A DNA stretch of 64,000 nucleotides. Source: Oceanobacillus chungangensis. GTDB taxonomy: Bacteria > Bacillota > Bacilli > Bacillales > Amphibacillaceae. The position numbers were made by a program, and so were the translations under genes. Location of the stretch: contig NZ_PIOD01000025.1 of NCBI RefSeq assembly GCF_003369565.1, positions 175,721-239,720 on the forward strand, given 5' to 3'. Under the pieces are notes generated by a model. It was given only the letters and a program-made list of their open reading frames with translations. It made no database searches and was not told where the DNA came from. Of the stretch, positions 1 to 9,109 are shown in pieces. Position 1 is the stretch's first letter. Each line of letters starts with the position of its first letter.

Positions 1-49
1 AAAGTAAGCAAGTAGAGGTGCCTGTCACTTCTCGAATTTTATCGAATCA

Positions 50-86
50 AAAATGGTTAGCGATGGCATATCGCTAACCATTTTTT
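50..86 (+). terminator. Intrinsic terminator of an upstream gene
   Basis: A 15-bp inverted repeat (arms at 50-64 and 70-84, five-base loop) runs into a T tract. It probably ends a plus-strand gene lying before the window. Confidence 0.8.
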
Positions 87-127
87 AATGAGACTATCAT
101 TTATTGAAGGGCAAGTGCTTTGTGCTT

Positions 128-337
128 GGAGTGGGTTCTATTGATGGATATGCGCTAAGCTTTGGTCGTTAAAGTGCTCTATTTAATAGTAAGAGTGCTC
201 TATCTTAATCGTTAACGCTCTACTTCCATGGGTAAGGACTCAAACTGGTCATTGCTCGCTCCAACAGCAAGCATGAGATCTTGAATTCACCCCTTAATCG
301 CTCCACCCAGAGTGTATCGCCCTCCATCCCCCTAACA
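128..337 (+). repeat. Degenerate ~20.5-bp phased repeat array A
   Basis: Non-coding stretch in which a GCTC(T/C)A-like core recurs at about 152, 174, 195, 215, 237, 257, 299 and 318, with one weak unit near 278. Steps are 19-22 bp. Only the core is conserved; the roughly 13 bases between cores vary. The array runs to the stop codon of coaW. The same pattern occurs at 15347-15520 and 19529-19659. It is not a CRISPR (units too short, no conserved long repeat), and the period is not a multiple of three, so it is not a decayed coding repeat. Confidence 0.6.
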
Positions 338-1132
338 CTAAATCAAACTCCCCACTGCACCGACATATGCACCATTATCCAAAAAAATGGGTTCATATGG
401 TAACATAGCCTGGAAACTACTCAATACCTTTTTCAAAGGTTCATTTTCATTAAGTGTTCTGCCTACAAAAACGATTTTTTCGGAACCAGTTGCTACTGCT
501 GCCTGTCCTGCTAACGAGATGATCGTTTCACCAATTAATTGAATGAGACTTGCTAAATGATCCTCATTAGTTGCCTGAGCATTTAAATGAGCTTTTCCGA
601 AGTTTGCAGCAGTTAAATCTCCTAATAAGGGGGCATCGCCCGGTGTATAGATATCCTTAACTAGTAGGTCACTATGTTGGCGATTGCCACTTTCTGCTAG
701 TGCTATGATGTCATGAAATTTCACCTTACCACTTATCAGCATCCCTAGTCCCATTAGGGTGCCGCCACCAATCCCGCTACCAAATAGACGATTATGAGAT
801 TCGCCAGCAACATGGAAAACGGACGTCCCTGTGCCGATACTCGTAATGAGAAAATTGTCAGGTAAGCTTTCTTGCTCCTGCTCAAGCAAAAAGCGTGTCC
901 CGTCAATAATTGCCTGAAACTCTTCCTTCAAATGGCTTCTATGTCTCACAAACTTATGCAAATGAGCGCTCTTCCCACCTGTTAAATAAAGCTCGGCATC
1001 AGGCGATAAGTCCTTAAGCCATGTTAACAATATATCTACTTCGGAAAACGTTTTGAAAATTAATTCACCATTTTCTTCATAGGCGACTTTGATTAAGGAA
1101 CCGCCAGCATCTATTCCAACTTTCTCTACCAT
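338..1132 (-). CDS. coaW: Type II pantothenate kinase
   Basis: Cytosolic kinase that phosphorylates pantothenate, the first step of coenzyme A synthesis. The protein has 264 residues, close to the staphylococcal CoaW length. The N-terminal phosphate loop GIDAGGSLIKV begins at residue 6, and Gly-rich ATP-site segments (GTGTS, then GSGIGGGT) follow near the middle; both are typical of the ASKHA-fold type II enzymes. I chose the ATG at 1132 because an AGGGGGAG ribosome site sits just upstream; a longer reading frame from 1198 lacks one and adds non-homologous residues. It stands alone, and its 3' end abuts repeat array A. Type II kinases are known to resist feedback by CoA in S. aureus; whether this one does cannot be seen. 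Confidence 0.92.
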   Translation of the reverse strand: MVEKVGIDAGGSLIKVAYEENGELIFKTFSEVDILLTWLKDLSPDAELYLTGGKSAHLHKFVRHRSHLKEEFQAIIDGTRFLLEQEQESLPDNFLITSIGTGTSVFHVAGESHNRLFGSGIGGGTLMGLGMLISGKVKFHDIIALAESGNRQHSDLLVKDIYTPGDAPLLGDLTAANFGKAHLNAQATNEDHLASLIQLIGETIISLAGQAAVATGSEKIVFVGRTLNENEPLKKVLSSFQAMLPYEPIFLDNGAYVGAVGSLI

Positions 1133-1325
1133 CGAATCTACTCCCCCTTGTCTGTTATACTTGAAATCATAAAGGAAAGAGCTAAAGAGAACAAACATTA
1201 AGCATATTCTTCTTCTTATTTGGCATTACAGGGGTTTGTCACGTAAAATAGTGATAGATGAAACTTTTTTACTAGGGTAAACGTAAGAATTATAGAATCC
1301 AACAAAATATTGGAGTTGATTTGAT

Positions 1326-1970
1326 TTGTTAGTATTTTTACAATTTATGTTACGAGGGACAGTAGCATTTATCGCAACTGTAGCGACATGGTTGATTAGT
1401 TTTTTTACATTTGAACAAACCTACCTTCTCTCAAGTCTATTCGCAATTATAGGGGGAGTTGTTGTTTACTATTCAGTAAAACAAATGACGAAATTCAGCT
1501 ATTTGAGGAGAATTGGACTCTCGAAAAGAGAATATAAATTCATAGACAATAATTTACAGGAAGCAAAGAATAAGATTTCCCGTTTAAATAAAGCCTTGCT
1601 TAGTATTCGCAGTATTGACCAAGCAAGGCAGAACTTCGAGATTATTCGTACCGTAAAGAAAATATACTCGAACACGAAAAAAGAGCCGAAACGTTTTTAC
1701 CAAGCAGAAGGTTTTTACTATAACCATTTAGATTCGCTTGTAGAATTAGCCGAGAAATTTGCGTTTCTATCTTCACAGCCGGTGAAAAACCGTGAGATGA
1801 TGGAGGCTTTAAGAGATACACGGATTACGATTGCGATTCTTGGAGAAACAGTAAAAAAAGACCTGTACATCATGCTCGATGACGATATCGACACATTGCA
1901 TTATGAATTGGATGTAGCGAAGCGGTCAATTAGTAAATCAAAGAAAAATGACTGGAGGGTATTGAAATGA
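1326..1970 (+). CDS. xpaC: XpaC-family membrane protein
   Basis: Protein of 214 residues with two N-terminal membrane segments (about 5-25 and 32-50) and a long charged helical cytosolic part, the layout of B. subtilis XpaC. XpaC was named for hydrolysis of an indolyl-phosphate dye, but its real role is unknown. The start is TTG with GGAG 10 bases upstream. The stop codon overlaps the start of the next gene by four bases, so the two are translationally coupled. The xpaC-telA pairing is conserved in Bacillaceae, which supports the identification. Confidence 0.85.
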   Translation: MLVFLQFMLRGTVAFIATVATWLISFFTFEQTYLLSSLFAIIGGVVVYYSVKQMTKFSYLRRIGLSKREYKFIDNNLQEAKNKISRLNKALLSIRSIDQARQNFEIIRTVKKIYSNTKKEPKRFYQAEGFYYNHLDSLVELAEKFAFLSSQPVKNREMMEALRDTRITIAILGETVKKDLYIMLDDDIDTLHYELDVAKRSISKSKKNDWRVLK

Positions 1971-3130
1971 ATCAGTATAAGGAAAATCAACGACAAGATA
2001 ATATCGATGAATTACTAGCAAATCCGTTTGGCAAGTCGGAACTAACGGAGTCCGCGTCAAGTACTCCGCAAACAACGGACAAACCGCAGCGATTAGTTGA
2101 TAAGATGACAGAAGAAAATAAGCAAAAGGCAATCCAATTAGCAAAACAAATAGACCCTGAAGAAGCACAGTCGATTACAATGTATGGAACGGAAGCACAA
2201 TCCAAGCTATTAAATTTCTCACATTCAATGCTCGATCAGGTTCAAAATAAAGATATCGGGGAAATTGGCGATATTTTAAAGGACCTGATGAAGAAACTTG
2301 AGCACGTGAATCCAGATGAACTCCAACCAGAGAAGCGGGGAGTATTTGCACGGATGTTCGGTCGGATTTCGAACTCAGTGAATGAGGTGCTTTCTAAATA
2401 TCAAAAAACTGGTGCGCAAATTGATAGAATAAGTGTGAAGCTTGATCGAAGCAAAAATGCATTAGTACAGGATAATCAGAGCCTTGAGCAAATGTTTAAC
2501 AAAAATCGCGATTATTATGATGCGCTTAATATTTATATCGCTGCTGGTGAAGTGAAAATGGAAGAATTAGAAACGGTCACGATTCCAGCACTTAAACAAA
2601 AGGCTAACCTAAGTCAAAGTCAAATGGATTACCAGGACGTTAATGACATGATGCAATTTGCCGAACGGCTGGAAAAACGGATGCATGATTTGAAATTGAG
2701 TCGTGAAATCACGATGCAAAGTGCACCACAAATACGATTGATTCAAAATACGAATCAGGCATTAGTGGAGAAAATCCAAGCCTCCATTCTCACGGCAATT
2801 CCGCTTTGGAAAAACCAAATTGCAATTGCACTTACTTTGCTGCGTCAGCGCAATGCTGTTGAGGCCCAGAAGCAAGTATCACAAACAACAAATGATTTAT
2901 TATTGAAGAATGCAGAAATGTTAAAAGTAAATACGATTGAAACTGCGAAAGAAAATGAACGCGGGCTTGTTGATATTGAAACTTTGAAGAAAACCCAAGA
3001 ACATTTACTATCAACGATCGAGGAAACGCTTCGTATTCAAACAGAAGGCCGGGAAAAACGCTATCAGGCAGAGCGTGATTTAGAAAATATGGAAAATGAG
3101 TTGAAACAAAAGCTGTTAGAATTAAGATAA
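1967..3130 (+). CDS. TelA/YceH-family toxic anion resistance protein
   Basis: Soluble, mostly helical 387-residue protein of the TelA family (B. subtilis YceH). The family was named for tellurite resistance determinants and is also linked to stress responses; the biochemical activity is not established. Long charged helices suggest coiled coil from about residue 130 onwards, with the family-typical segment around [14 protein letters not shown]. It overlaps xpaC by ATGA and ends at a strong terminator, so the operon is probably just these two genes. Confidence 0.88.
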   Translation: MNQYKENQRQDNIDELLANPFGKSELTESASSTPQTTDKPQRLVDKMTEENKQKAIQLAKQIDPEEAQSITMYGTEAQSKLLNFSHSMLDQVQNKDIGEIGDILKDLMKKLEHVNPDELQPEKRGVFARMFGRISNSVNEVLSKYQKTGAQIDRISVKLDRSKNALVQDNQSLEQMFNKNRDYYDALNIYIAAGEVKMEELETVTIPALKQKANLSQSQMDYQDVNDMMQFAERLEKRMHDLKLSREITMQSAPQIRLIQNTNQALVEKIQASILTAIPLWKNQIAIALTLLRQRNAVEAQKQVSQTTNDLLLKNAEMLKVNTIETAKENERGLVDIETLKKTQEHLLSTIEETLRIQTEGREKRYQAERDLENMENELKQKLLELR

Positions 3131-3153
3131 TTAGTGTGAAATATTGTGAAGAT

Positions 3154-3202
3154 AAAAGCTGCTCGTTGTTAATGAAACCTATTAACAACGAGCAGCTTTT
3201 TA
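3154..3202 (+). terminator. Strong intrinsic terminator after xpaC-telA
   Basis: A perfect 20-bp inverted repeat (arms 3154-3173 and 3181-3200, loop of seven) beginning with four A and ending in a T run. The symmetry means it could work on both strands. Confidence 0.93.
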
Positions 3203-3538
3203 ATTTAAACATAATAAAATACAATTTTAGGTTTCATTTTCAAAAAGATAGGGAATGGAAGGAAGAGCGAAAATGGGCTAAATAGATTGATTAAGGTGTA
3301 CTTGGAATGGGGAGATAGGCGATAAGATTTAAAAGCATTTTATCAAAATAATTTTTTCCTTTATCCCTCTTTGACGTGTTCATGTACTGTTAGAAGAGGA
3401 AAATATCAATCTACATAATAATATCAACGTGAGGGTACTATACGGGCCCTCGTACATGGATAAACACTTTGCGACCAAGTGAGGGGGTTAACCAGTCAGT
3501 ATAAAGTCAGTATAAACGAGCTATTATTTTACTTCGGT
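3203..3538. other. Gene-free spacer with an 11-bp tandem duplication
   Basis: No reading frame here looks coding. The only structure I see is a perfect back-to-back duplication of GTCAGTATAAA at 3495-3505 and 3506-3516, and a short G/C-rich inverted repeat near 3432-3455. Confidence 0.5.
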
Positions 3539-3690
3539 TTATTCATTGATTGTTTCATTTTCTAAGAGAGTCACTAATTCTGCCAAAGCCTCTTGCCAAC
3601 TAGGCTGTTCTTTTTTTTGACTTTTTCACAAATGGAATTATATTTGGAAATGAATGTTTGATAAACCTCATTAATCAAGCCCTTTCTCAT
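3539..3690 (-). pseudogene. Frameshifted remnant of an unidentified gene beside opuC
   Basis: On the minus strand, an ATG at 3690 opens a frame reading MRKGLINEVYQTFISKYN and onwards. At a run of eight A (3611-3618 on the complement) it must shift frame to continue as KKEQPSWQEALAELVTLLE and finish at a TAA at 3541. Both halves have ordinary protein composition and join smoothly, which suggests the C-terminal ~50 residues of a larger protein, broken by a slip in the A tract. The family is not recognisable. In B. subtilis a GbsR-type repressor gene (opcR) lies near opuC, so a dead regulator is one possibility. Confidence 0.35.
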
Positions 3691-3727
3691 TAATATTTTT
3701 AATATTAATAAAATTCATAACTATAAT
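3690..3727 (+). promoter_or_regulatory. Candidate opuC promoter with palindromic operator
   Basis: A perfect palindrome, TTAATATT-TTT-AATATTAA at 3690-3708, lies just ahead of a consensus TATAAT at 3722-3727. It overlaps the position expected for the -35 box (TTAATA at 3699-3704, 17-bp spacing). A repressor bound there would block RNA polymerase. In B. subtilis, opuC genes are repressed by GbsR-type proteins that bind inverted repeats near the promoter. Confidence 0.45.
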
Positions 3728-3776
3728 TGTTCAATGGGAAAAAATAAATACATAAAAATATGGAGGTGCATGACAA

Positions 3777-4910
3777 TTGCTGAAATTTGATCATGTTTCA
3801 AAAATATATAAAGGTGGCAAACATGCGGTTAGTGATTTGAATATGGAATTTGAAAAAGGAGAATTTATTGTTTTTATTGGGCCGAGTGGCTGTGGTAAAA
3901 CAACGACGATGAAAATGATTAATCGCTTGATTGAACCAACGGAAGGAAGTATATATGTTGACGGGGAAGACATTACGAAAGTCGATCCTGTCCAATTAAG
4001 AAGGAAAATCGGTTATGTTATCCAGCAAATAGGATTATTTCCTCATATGACAATCGAACAAAATATTTCGCTTGTTCTCAAATTATTAAAATGGCCAGAA
4101 GAAAAGCGGCGTGAACGTGCTAGAGAATTACTTACCTTAGTAGATATGACTTCAGATTATTTGGATCGTTTTCCACATGAGCTTAGTGGCGGACAACAGC
4201 AGCGGATTGGTGTATTAAGAGCATTAGCGGCAGACCAATCATTAATCTTAATGGATGAACCATTTGGAGCACTCGATCCAATCACACGTGATTCCCTTCA
4301 GGAGGAATTTAAGAAACTTCAACGGAAACTAAATAAAACGATTGTGTTTGTTACTCATGATATGGATGAAGCACTGAAGCTAGCTGACCGAATTGTCATT
4401 ATGCGTGATGGGAAAATCGTTCAATTCGATACACCGGATGAGATATTACGAAACCCAGTGGATGAATTTGTAGAAGCATTTATCGGGCAGGAGCGTCTCG
4501 TGCAGGCGAGACCAAGTATTCAAACCGTTGAACAAATTATGAATCCAGAACCTGTTACGGTAATGGGAAATCAGACATTATCTGAAGCAATTAAAATAAT
4601 GAAAGCGCGACGTGTAGACACCTTGCTTGTTATCAATGAAAATCAAGTACTGCAAGGATATATCGATGTTGAAATGATTGATCAGAAACGGACAAAATTA
4701 AGTCTTGTATCAGAAGTAATGGAACAAGAGATGTTTAAGATGGAAATTGGAACTTTGGTAAAAGATACGATTCGAAAATTCTTGAATCGGGCAATTAAAT
4801 ATGTTCCTGTTGTCGATGAGAAGAATCGCTTAGTTGGAATTGTAACAAGAGCAAACCTTGTCGATGTTGTGTACGATTCCATTTGGGGTGATGATGAGAT
4901 TGTATTATAA
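3777..4910 (+). CDS. opuCA: Compatible-solute ABC transporter, ATP-binding subunit
   Basis: ATPase of an OpuC/OpuB-type importer for glycine betaine, choline or related osmoprotectants; it acts on the cytosolic face of the membrane. Walker A GPSGCGKTT is at 35-43, the Q loop QQIGLFPH near 83, the signature LSGGQQQRI near 136, and Walker B with LILMDEP at 156-162. Two CBS domains fill residues ~255-375; in this family they sense ionic strength or nucleotides. The start is TTG, 8 bases after GGAGGTG. First gene of a four-gene operon. OpuC (broad range) and OpuB (choline) cannot be told apart from this subunit. Confidence 0.9.
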   Translation: MLKFDHVSKIYKGGKHAVSDLNMEFEKGEFIVFIGPSGCGKTTTMKMINRLIEPTEGSIYVDGEDITKVDPVQLRRKIGYVIQQIGLFPHMTIEQNISLVLKLLKWPEEKRRERARELLTLVDMTSDYLDRFPHELSGGQQQRIGVLRALAADQSLILMDEPFGALDPITRDSLQEEFKKLQRKLNKTIVFVTHDMDEALKLADRIVIMRDGKIVQFDTPDEILRNPVDEFVEAFIGQERLVQARPSIQTVEQIMNPEPVTVMGNQTLSEAIKIMKARRVDTLLVINENQVLQGYIDVEMIDQKRTKLSLVSEVMEQEMFKMEIGTLVKDTIRKFLNRAIKYVPVVDEKNRLVGIVTRANLVDVVYDSIWGDDEIVL

Positions 4911-4931
4911 AACAAAGATTATAGAGATGGG

Positions 4932-5585
4932 ATGGATACGATGATTAGCTTCTTTAGTGAAAATGGTTTGGATTTATTGATAAAAACATTGGAACACCTA
5001 TATATTTCGCTTGCTGCTGCAGGAATCGGAGTAATTATTGCCATTCCGCTCGGGATTGCCCTAACAAGAATAAAAAAAGTTGCAGGGTTTATCATGGGAA
5101 TTCTTAGTATCATACAAACGATCCCGAGTTTTGCCATCTTAGTTCTATTTATTCCGATACTTGGAATTGGAAAGGTACCCGCAATCGTAGCCTTATTTAT
5201 TTATTCTCTTTTACCAATTTTGCGCAATACATACACAGGAATCAGTGGCGTAAGCAGTAATTTACTAGAGGTTGGAAAAGGAATGGGAATGACAAGCTGG
5301 GAAAGGATTATTAAAGTAGAGTTGCCGCTTGGAATTCCCGTTATTATGGCTGGGATCCGTTTATCAACAGTTTATTTAATTGGTTGGGCAACCCTTGCAT
5401 CATATATCGGTGCGGGTGGTCTTGGTGATTATATTTTCAGTGGTCTAAACCTCTATCAAACTGAATTTATTCTTGCAGGTGCAATCCCAGTTACAATACT
5501 GGCATTACTAACGGACTTATTGCTAGGCAAGGTAGAAGAGTGGGTTACACCAGCTGGAATGAAAAAATTGAAAGCAAAGGTTTAA
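4932..5585 (+). CDS. opuCB: Compatible-solute ABC transporter, permease subunit 1
   Basis: Membrane subunit of 217 residues with about five to six hydrophobic segments. It carries the ABC permease coupling region (the [20 protein letters not shown] area, residues ~115-135) that docks on the ATPase. It is paralogous to the fourth gene of the operon (opuCD): both share IQTIPS/ALA, LYSLLPI and NTYTGI segments. An alternative start at 4941 has a slightly better-placed ribosome site. Twenty-one bases separate it from opuCA. Confidence 0.9.
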   Translation: MDTMISFFSENGLDLLIKTLEHLYISLAAAGIGVIIAIPLGIALTRIKKVAGFIMGILSIIQTIPSFAILVLFIPILGIGKVPAIVALFIYSLLPILRNTYTGISGVSSNLLEVGKGMGMTSWERIIKVELPLGIPVIMAGIRLSTVYLIGWATLASYIGAGGLGDYIFSGLNLYQTEFILAGAIPVTILALLTDLLLGKVEEWVTPAGMKKLKAKV

Positions 5586-5605
5586 GCAGAGGAGGGAACA
5601 CGACA

Positions 5606-6523
5606 ATGCCAAAACGAATAATAGGACCCATCATATTGGCGATGACTTTGATTCTCGGAGGATGTTCGCTCCCTGGTCTAGGTGGAGCGTCTGGAGATTC
5701 AGTTCGAATCGGAACATTAACGACGTCAGAATCACAAACGATGGGACATATGATACGACTATTAATTGAACATTATACAGATCTAGATGTTGAAATGGTA
5801 AATAATCTAGGTACCGCAATTGTACAGCATCAAGCAATGCTGGAAGACCAGGTTGATATTACATCAACACGTTATACAGGTACAGATTTAGCTGGTGCAT
5901 TAGGGATGGATCCAGTGAAGGATCCAGATGAGGCAATGAATATTATCCAAACTGAATTCACAAAGCGTTTTGACCAAACATGGTTTGATTCTTATGGATT
6001 TGAAAACTCCTATGCATTTACTGTAACGAAGGAGTTTGCAGAGGAACATCAACTTGAGAAGGTCTCTGATCTTGAAGCACTTGCAGGTGATATCAGATTT
6101 GGTGTCGATAACTCATGGATACAGCGTGAAGGTGATGGATATGCAGGATTTATTGATGTATATGGATTTGAATTTCCGAAAATATATCCGATGCAAATCG
6201 GGCTTGTCTATCAAGCATTAGCAAATGATGAAATGGATGTTGTGCTCGCATATACGAGCGATGGAAGGATTGCTGCAGATGACCTGCAAATTCTGGAGGA
6301 TGACAGACAGTTCTTCCCACCATATGATACTTCGCTAGTTGCTACCAACGAGATATTAGAGAAACATCCTGAATTGGAAAGTATTTTGCAGAAATTATCT
6401 AACACAATCGATACAGAAGAAATGCAGCAGCTAAATTATGAAGCAGATGGAAAATTACAAGAGCCTGCTAGTATTGCAAGAAACTTTTTAGAAGAACATC
6501 ACTATTTCGAGGAGGCTAAGTAA
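5606..6523 (+). CDS. opuCC: Compatible-solute-binding lipoprotein
   Basis: Extracellular substrate-binding lipoprotein of 305 residues that captures the osmoprotectant and delivers it to the OpuCB/OpuCD channel. A short signal peptide ends in the lipobox LGGC, with the lipidated Cys at residue 20. The body matches the OpuAC-like type II periplasmic-binding fold. The ATG at 5606, preceded by GGAGGG, is chosen because a longer frame from 5540 overlaps opuCB and would bury the signal peptide. It lies 20 bases after opuCB and one base before opuCD. Confidence 0.9.
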   Translation: MPKRIIGPIILAMTLILGGCSLPGLGGASGDSVRIGTLTTSESQTMGHMIRLLIEHYTDLDVEMVNNLGTAIVQHQAMLEDQVDITSTRYTGTDLAGALGMDPVKDPDEAMNIIQTEFTKRFDQTWFDSYGFENSYAFTVTKEFAEEHQLEKVSDLEALAGDIRFGVDNSWIQREGDGYAGFIDVYGFEFPKIYPMQIGLVYQALANDEMDVVLAYTSDGRIAADDLQILEDDRQFFPPYDTSLVATNEILEKHPELESILQKLSNTIDTEEMQQLNYEADGKLQEPASIARNFLEEHHYFEEAK

Positions 6524-6524
6524 A

Positions 6525-7205
6525 ATGCAGCTTATTCAGGATTTACTCGTCTATTATGCAGATAATGCCTCGTACGTATGGGAACAATTTTACCGGCAAT
6601 TCCTTATGTCTGCATATGGTGTGCTATTCGGCGCAATCGTTGGGATTCCACTCGGGATTTTAATTGCCCGATATCATAAATTAAGCCCATGGGTACTTTC
6701 ATTAGCAAATGTTATCCAAACGATACCAGCATTGGCAATGTTATCCGTACTAATGCTAGTAATGGGACTCGGAGCGAATACGGTTGTCTTTTCCCTATTT
6801 CTCTATTCTTTATTACCGATTATTAAAAACACGTATACCGGAATTAACAATGTTGACCATGCATTGCTTGAATCCGGAAAGGCGATGGGAATGACGAAAT
6901 TCCAAGTATTACGGATGGTTGAGCTGCCACTTGCATTATCGGTTATTATGGCAGGTTTACGTACTGCAGTTGTCGTTACCATTGGTGTTGCTACAATCGG
7001 AACCTTCATTGGTGCAGGTGGTTTAGGGGACATTATTATTCGAGGTACCAATGCAACCGACGGAACAGCAATCATTCTTGCAGGGGCCATTCCAACTGCA
7101 TTGATGGCGATTATCGCCGATGCGCTCTTTGGCTGGTTAGAACGAAAGCTAGCACCAGGTAAAAAGAAAAAAGGTATCTTTAGTCGAGATGAAGTAACCG
7201 TATAA
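6525..7205 (+). CDS. opuCD: Compatible-solute ABC transporter, permease subunit 2
   Basis: Second membrane subunit, 226 residues, paralogous to OpuCB, with the same coupling helix (LLESGKAMGMTKFQVL) and a [11 protein letters not shown] loop. The C-terminus is Lys-rich and cytosolic. Its start codon follows the opuCC stop by one base, and its ribosome site (GAGGAGG) lies inside opuCC, so translation is coupled. A hairpin with a T-rich tail follows at 7218. Confidence 0.9.
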   Translation: MQLIQDLLVYYADNASYVWEQFYRQFLMSAYGVLFGAIVGIPLGILIARYHKLSPWVLSLANVIQTIPALAMLSVLMLVMGLGANTVVFSLFLYSLLPIIKNTYTGINNVDHALLESGKAMGMTKFQVLRMVELPLALSVIMAGLRTAVVVTIGVATIGTFIGAGGLGDIIIRGTNATDGTAIILAGAIPTALMAIIADALFGWLERKLAPGKKKKGIFSRDEVTV

Positions 7206-7217
7206 TCACATGATCTG

Positions 7218-7249
7218 ATCCATCCCATGATTTTTGGGGTGGATTTTAT
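7218..7249 (+). terminator. Probable terminator of the opuC operon
   Basis: ATCCATCCC at 7218-7226 pairs with GGGGTGGAT at 7236-7244 (one G-T pair), followed by TTTATAT. Confidence 0.65.
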
Positions 7250-7284
7250 ATACTAATTATTACTGAAGGATGTAACAGAAATGA

Positions 7285-7482
7285 CAATCCATAATCATTC
7301 TTGAAAAAAATGTTACATGCACAATACGTGATGGTACGTTATTAGTAGCAGATACTTATCGACTGAATAAAGAAGGGGAAAAGTATGGCGAATGGATATT
7401 GACTAGAGGAGAAATAAACCAGCTCGAGCGTGCAGGTATTGCCGTGAGAAGAATCCCTATCAAGGATAATACATATAGACTA
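7285..7482 (+). pseudogene. Decayed small gene without a start codon
   Basis: One frame reads without stops from 7285 through the hairpin at 7482 and on to a TGA at 7561. Up to the hairpin its composition looks protein-like: segments such as DGTLLVADTYRLNKEGEKYG and GEWILTRGEINQLERAG. No ATG, GTG or TTG opens this frame. An ATG at 7281 with an upstream GAAGG sits in a different frame that stops after seven codons, close to a seven-A run at 7304-7310. A frameshift near that run would join the two. The family is not recognised. Confidence 0.35.
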
Positions 7483-7525
7483 AAACCCACGACCCATATT
7501 TTTAAAAGGGGGCGTGGGTTGTTTT
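7482..7525. terminator. Bidirectional terminator upstream of the M20 gene end
   Basis: AACCCACG-x-CCC near 7484-7495 pairs with GGG-xx-CGTGGGTT near 7508-7520, with A-rich and T-rich flanks. It can end the minus-strand amidohydrolase and any plus-strand transcript. Confidence 0.75.
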
Positions 7526-7547
7526 ATGCAAGAAAAAATCCCAATTC

Positions 7548-8720
7548 TTATACTTGCTCCTGATATCGTAAATATGCTGCAACTAAAGTTTTAGCAGCAA
7601 TCGGCATTGCCCTCTCATCGAAATCGAATCTTGGATGATGATGTGGGTAAAGGTTATCTTCTTTCCGTGCACCAGTGAAGAAGAAAGCACCTGGTTTATG
7701 GATTGTATAATAAGAGAAATCTTCTGCACCCATTACAGGGACGACTTCCTTCACAACCTCAACACCTTGTACCTCTTTTGCAGCATCCATCAAGATTTCT
7801 GCCTCTTGTACATGGTTTTTTGTAGGTGGATATCCTTTTGTATATTTAAGATCATAGGTTACATCGTTCGCAAGGCAAACCCCTTTAAGAATTCTTTCCA
7901 TTTCCTCGATAACTTGCTCCTGCACCTCAAGATCCAAATGGCGGACTGTCCCTGTTAATCTAGCTTTATCAGCAATAATATTGAAATTATTTCCTGAATT
8001 AAATGTACCAATCGTTAATACCGCAGTTTTAAGTGGATCAATTCGTCTGCTCACAATTTCTTGAAATTGTGAAACGATATTCGCCCCAATCACAAGTGCG
8101 TCCTTTGTTTCGTGTGGAGAAGCACCGTGGCCACCTTTTCCTTGAATTATTAATTCAAATGCATCAGCACCTGCCATTAAGACGTCTTTTGATGTTTGAA
8201 TTTCTCCAAGTGGTACTAATGACTGCAGATGGGTGCCAAAAACAGCATCAATATCATCTAAAATTCCTGATTCAACAATGGATTTCGCACCACCAGGTAT
8301 TTGTTCTTCTGCATGCTGATGGACAAATACAACCGTTCCCGGAAGTTCTGCTTGATGCTCAAATAATGCTTTGGCAATCGTAAGTAATGTAGATGTATGC
8401 CCATCATGTCCACAAGCGTGCATCACGCCAGGTACAGTGGATCTATAGGCAACATCCTTTTCATCGTCAATTGGCAGAGCATCGAAATCTGCACGTAATG
8501 CAACCTTCTTGCCAGGCTTTCCACCTACTAATGTCGCGATTACACCATTTCCCCCAACATTTGTTTGATAAGGAACTCCGAGGCTTTCATAAAAGTTAGC
8601 TATGTATTTCGCTGTTTCTGTTTCCATAAATGAAATCTCTGGATGTTGATGCAAATAGCGCCGTCTTTCCACCGTTTCTGGATATAATTTATCGATTGAT
8701 TCTGAAATTTTATTCAACAA
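7548..8720 (-). CDS. M20-family amidohydrolase (N-acyl-amino-acid hydrolase type)
   Basis: Cytosolic zinc-dependent hydrolase of the M20D group (HipO/YhaA/AmhX-like), which removes acyl groups from amino acids or cleaves small amide conjugates. It has 390 residues. Visible motifs are RADFDALPI near 76-84, the metal/catalytic HACGHDGH at 101-108, EEQIPGGA in the middle and the late metal-ligand segment MGAEDFSYY. It is divergent from the NRAMP-like/pxp cluster, so a link with pyroglutamyl or N-acyl amino acid recycling is possible, but this is inference. The substrate cannot be read from the sequence. Confidence 0.85.
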   Translation of the reverse strand: MLNKISESIDKLYPETVERRRYLHQHPEISFMETETAKYIANFYESLGVPYQTNVGGNGVIATLVGGKPGKKVALRADFDALPIDDEKDVAYRSTVPGVMHACGHDGHTSTLLTIAKALFEHQAELPGTVVFVHQHAEEQIPGGAKSIVESGILDDIDAVFGTHLQSLVPLGEIQTSKDVLMAGADAFELIIQGKGGHGASPHETKDALVIGANIVSQFQEIVSRRIDPLKTAVLTIGTFNSGNNFNIIADKARLTGTVRHLDLEVQEQVIEEMERILKGVCLANDVTYDLKYTKGYPPTKNHVQEAEILMDAAKEVQGVEVVKEVVPVMGAEDFSYYTIHKPGAFFFTGARKEDNLYPHHHPRFDFDERAMPIAAKTLVAAYLRYQEQV

Positions 8721-9109
8721 TAGAACTCTACCCCTTAGTTGCTTTTTTTATATATTATAACAGTCTTATTTTGGTATTGTTATATAATTTTTTACAATTG
8801 GACAAATCAGATAATGATAATTAATTTAAATTGGAAATTACAAAAAATGACAAAAAAAGTATATTATACGAGCATTTCAAATAGGGGCTATGGTATAATT
8901 TACTGGCTTCAGCAAACCTGCATCGTCACACCCTTAGTTAGGTTGGTTTAATCACTTCTTGACGGATGAGCGTCAAAATAATCTACGTGATTTTCAACAT
9001 GTAAATGGAATTATTTCCGGAATAGTAATAGGAAGATAGTAAACGATAAAGAGGATAAGACGTCCCTATCTAAATTATCAAAAATTTAATATAAAGGAGT
9101 TATACATAG
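8721..9109 (+). other. Divergent intergenic region with possible promoter for the NRAMP/pxp cluster
   Basis: About 390 bases without a credible gene. It is very A/T-rich near the amidohydrolase start. A TATAAT at 8894-8899 is a plausible -10 box for the plus-strand gene, but no good -35 is seen. That would leave a leader of roughly 200 bases, in which I find no known riboswitch pattern or terminator hairpin. Confidence 0.35.

Noticed and set aside
6803-7228. Long minus-strand open frame opposite opuCD
   Set aside because: It is antisense to a strongly supported transporter gene and has shadow-like composition (Pro/Ile/Thr-rich), with no ribosome site.
8739-8951. Small open frame between the amidohydrolase and the NRAMP-like gene
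   Set aside because: Very A/T-rich, overlaps the expected promoters of both divergent genes, and has low-complexity translation.
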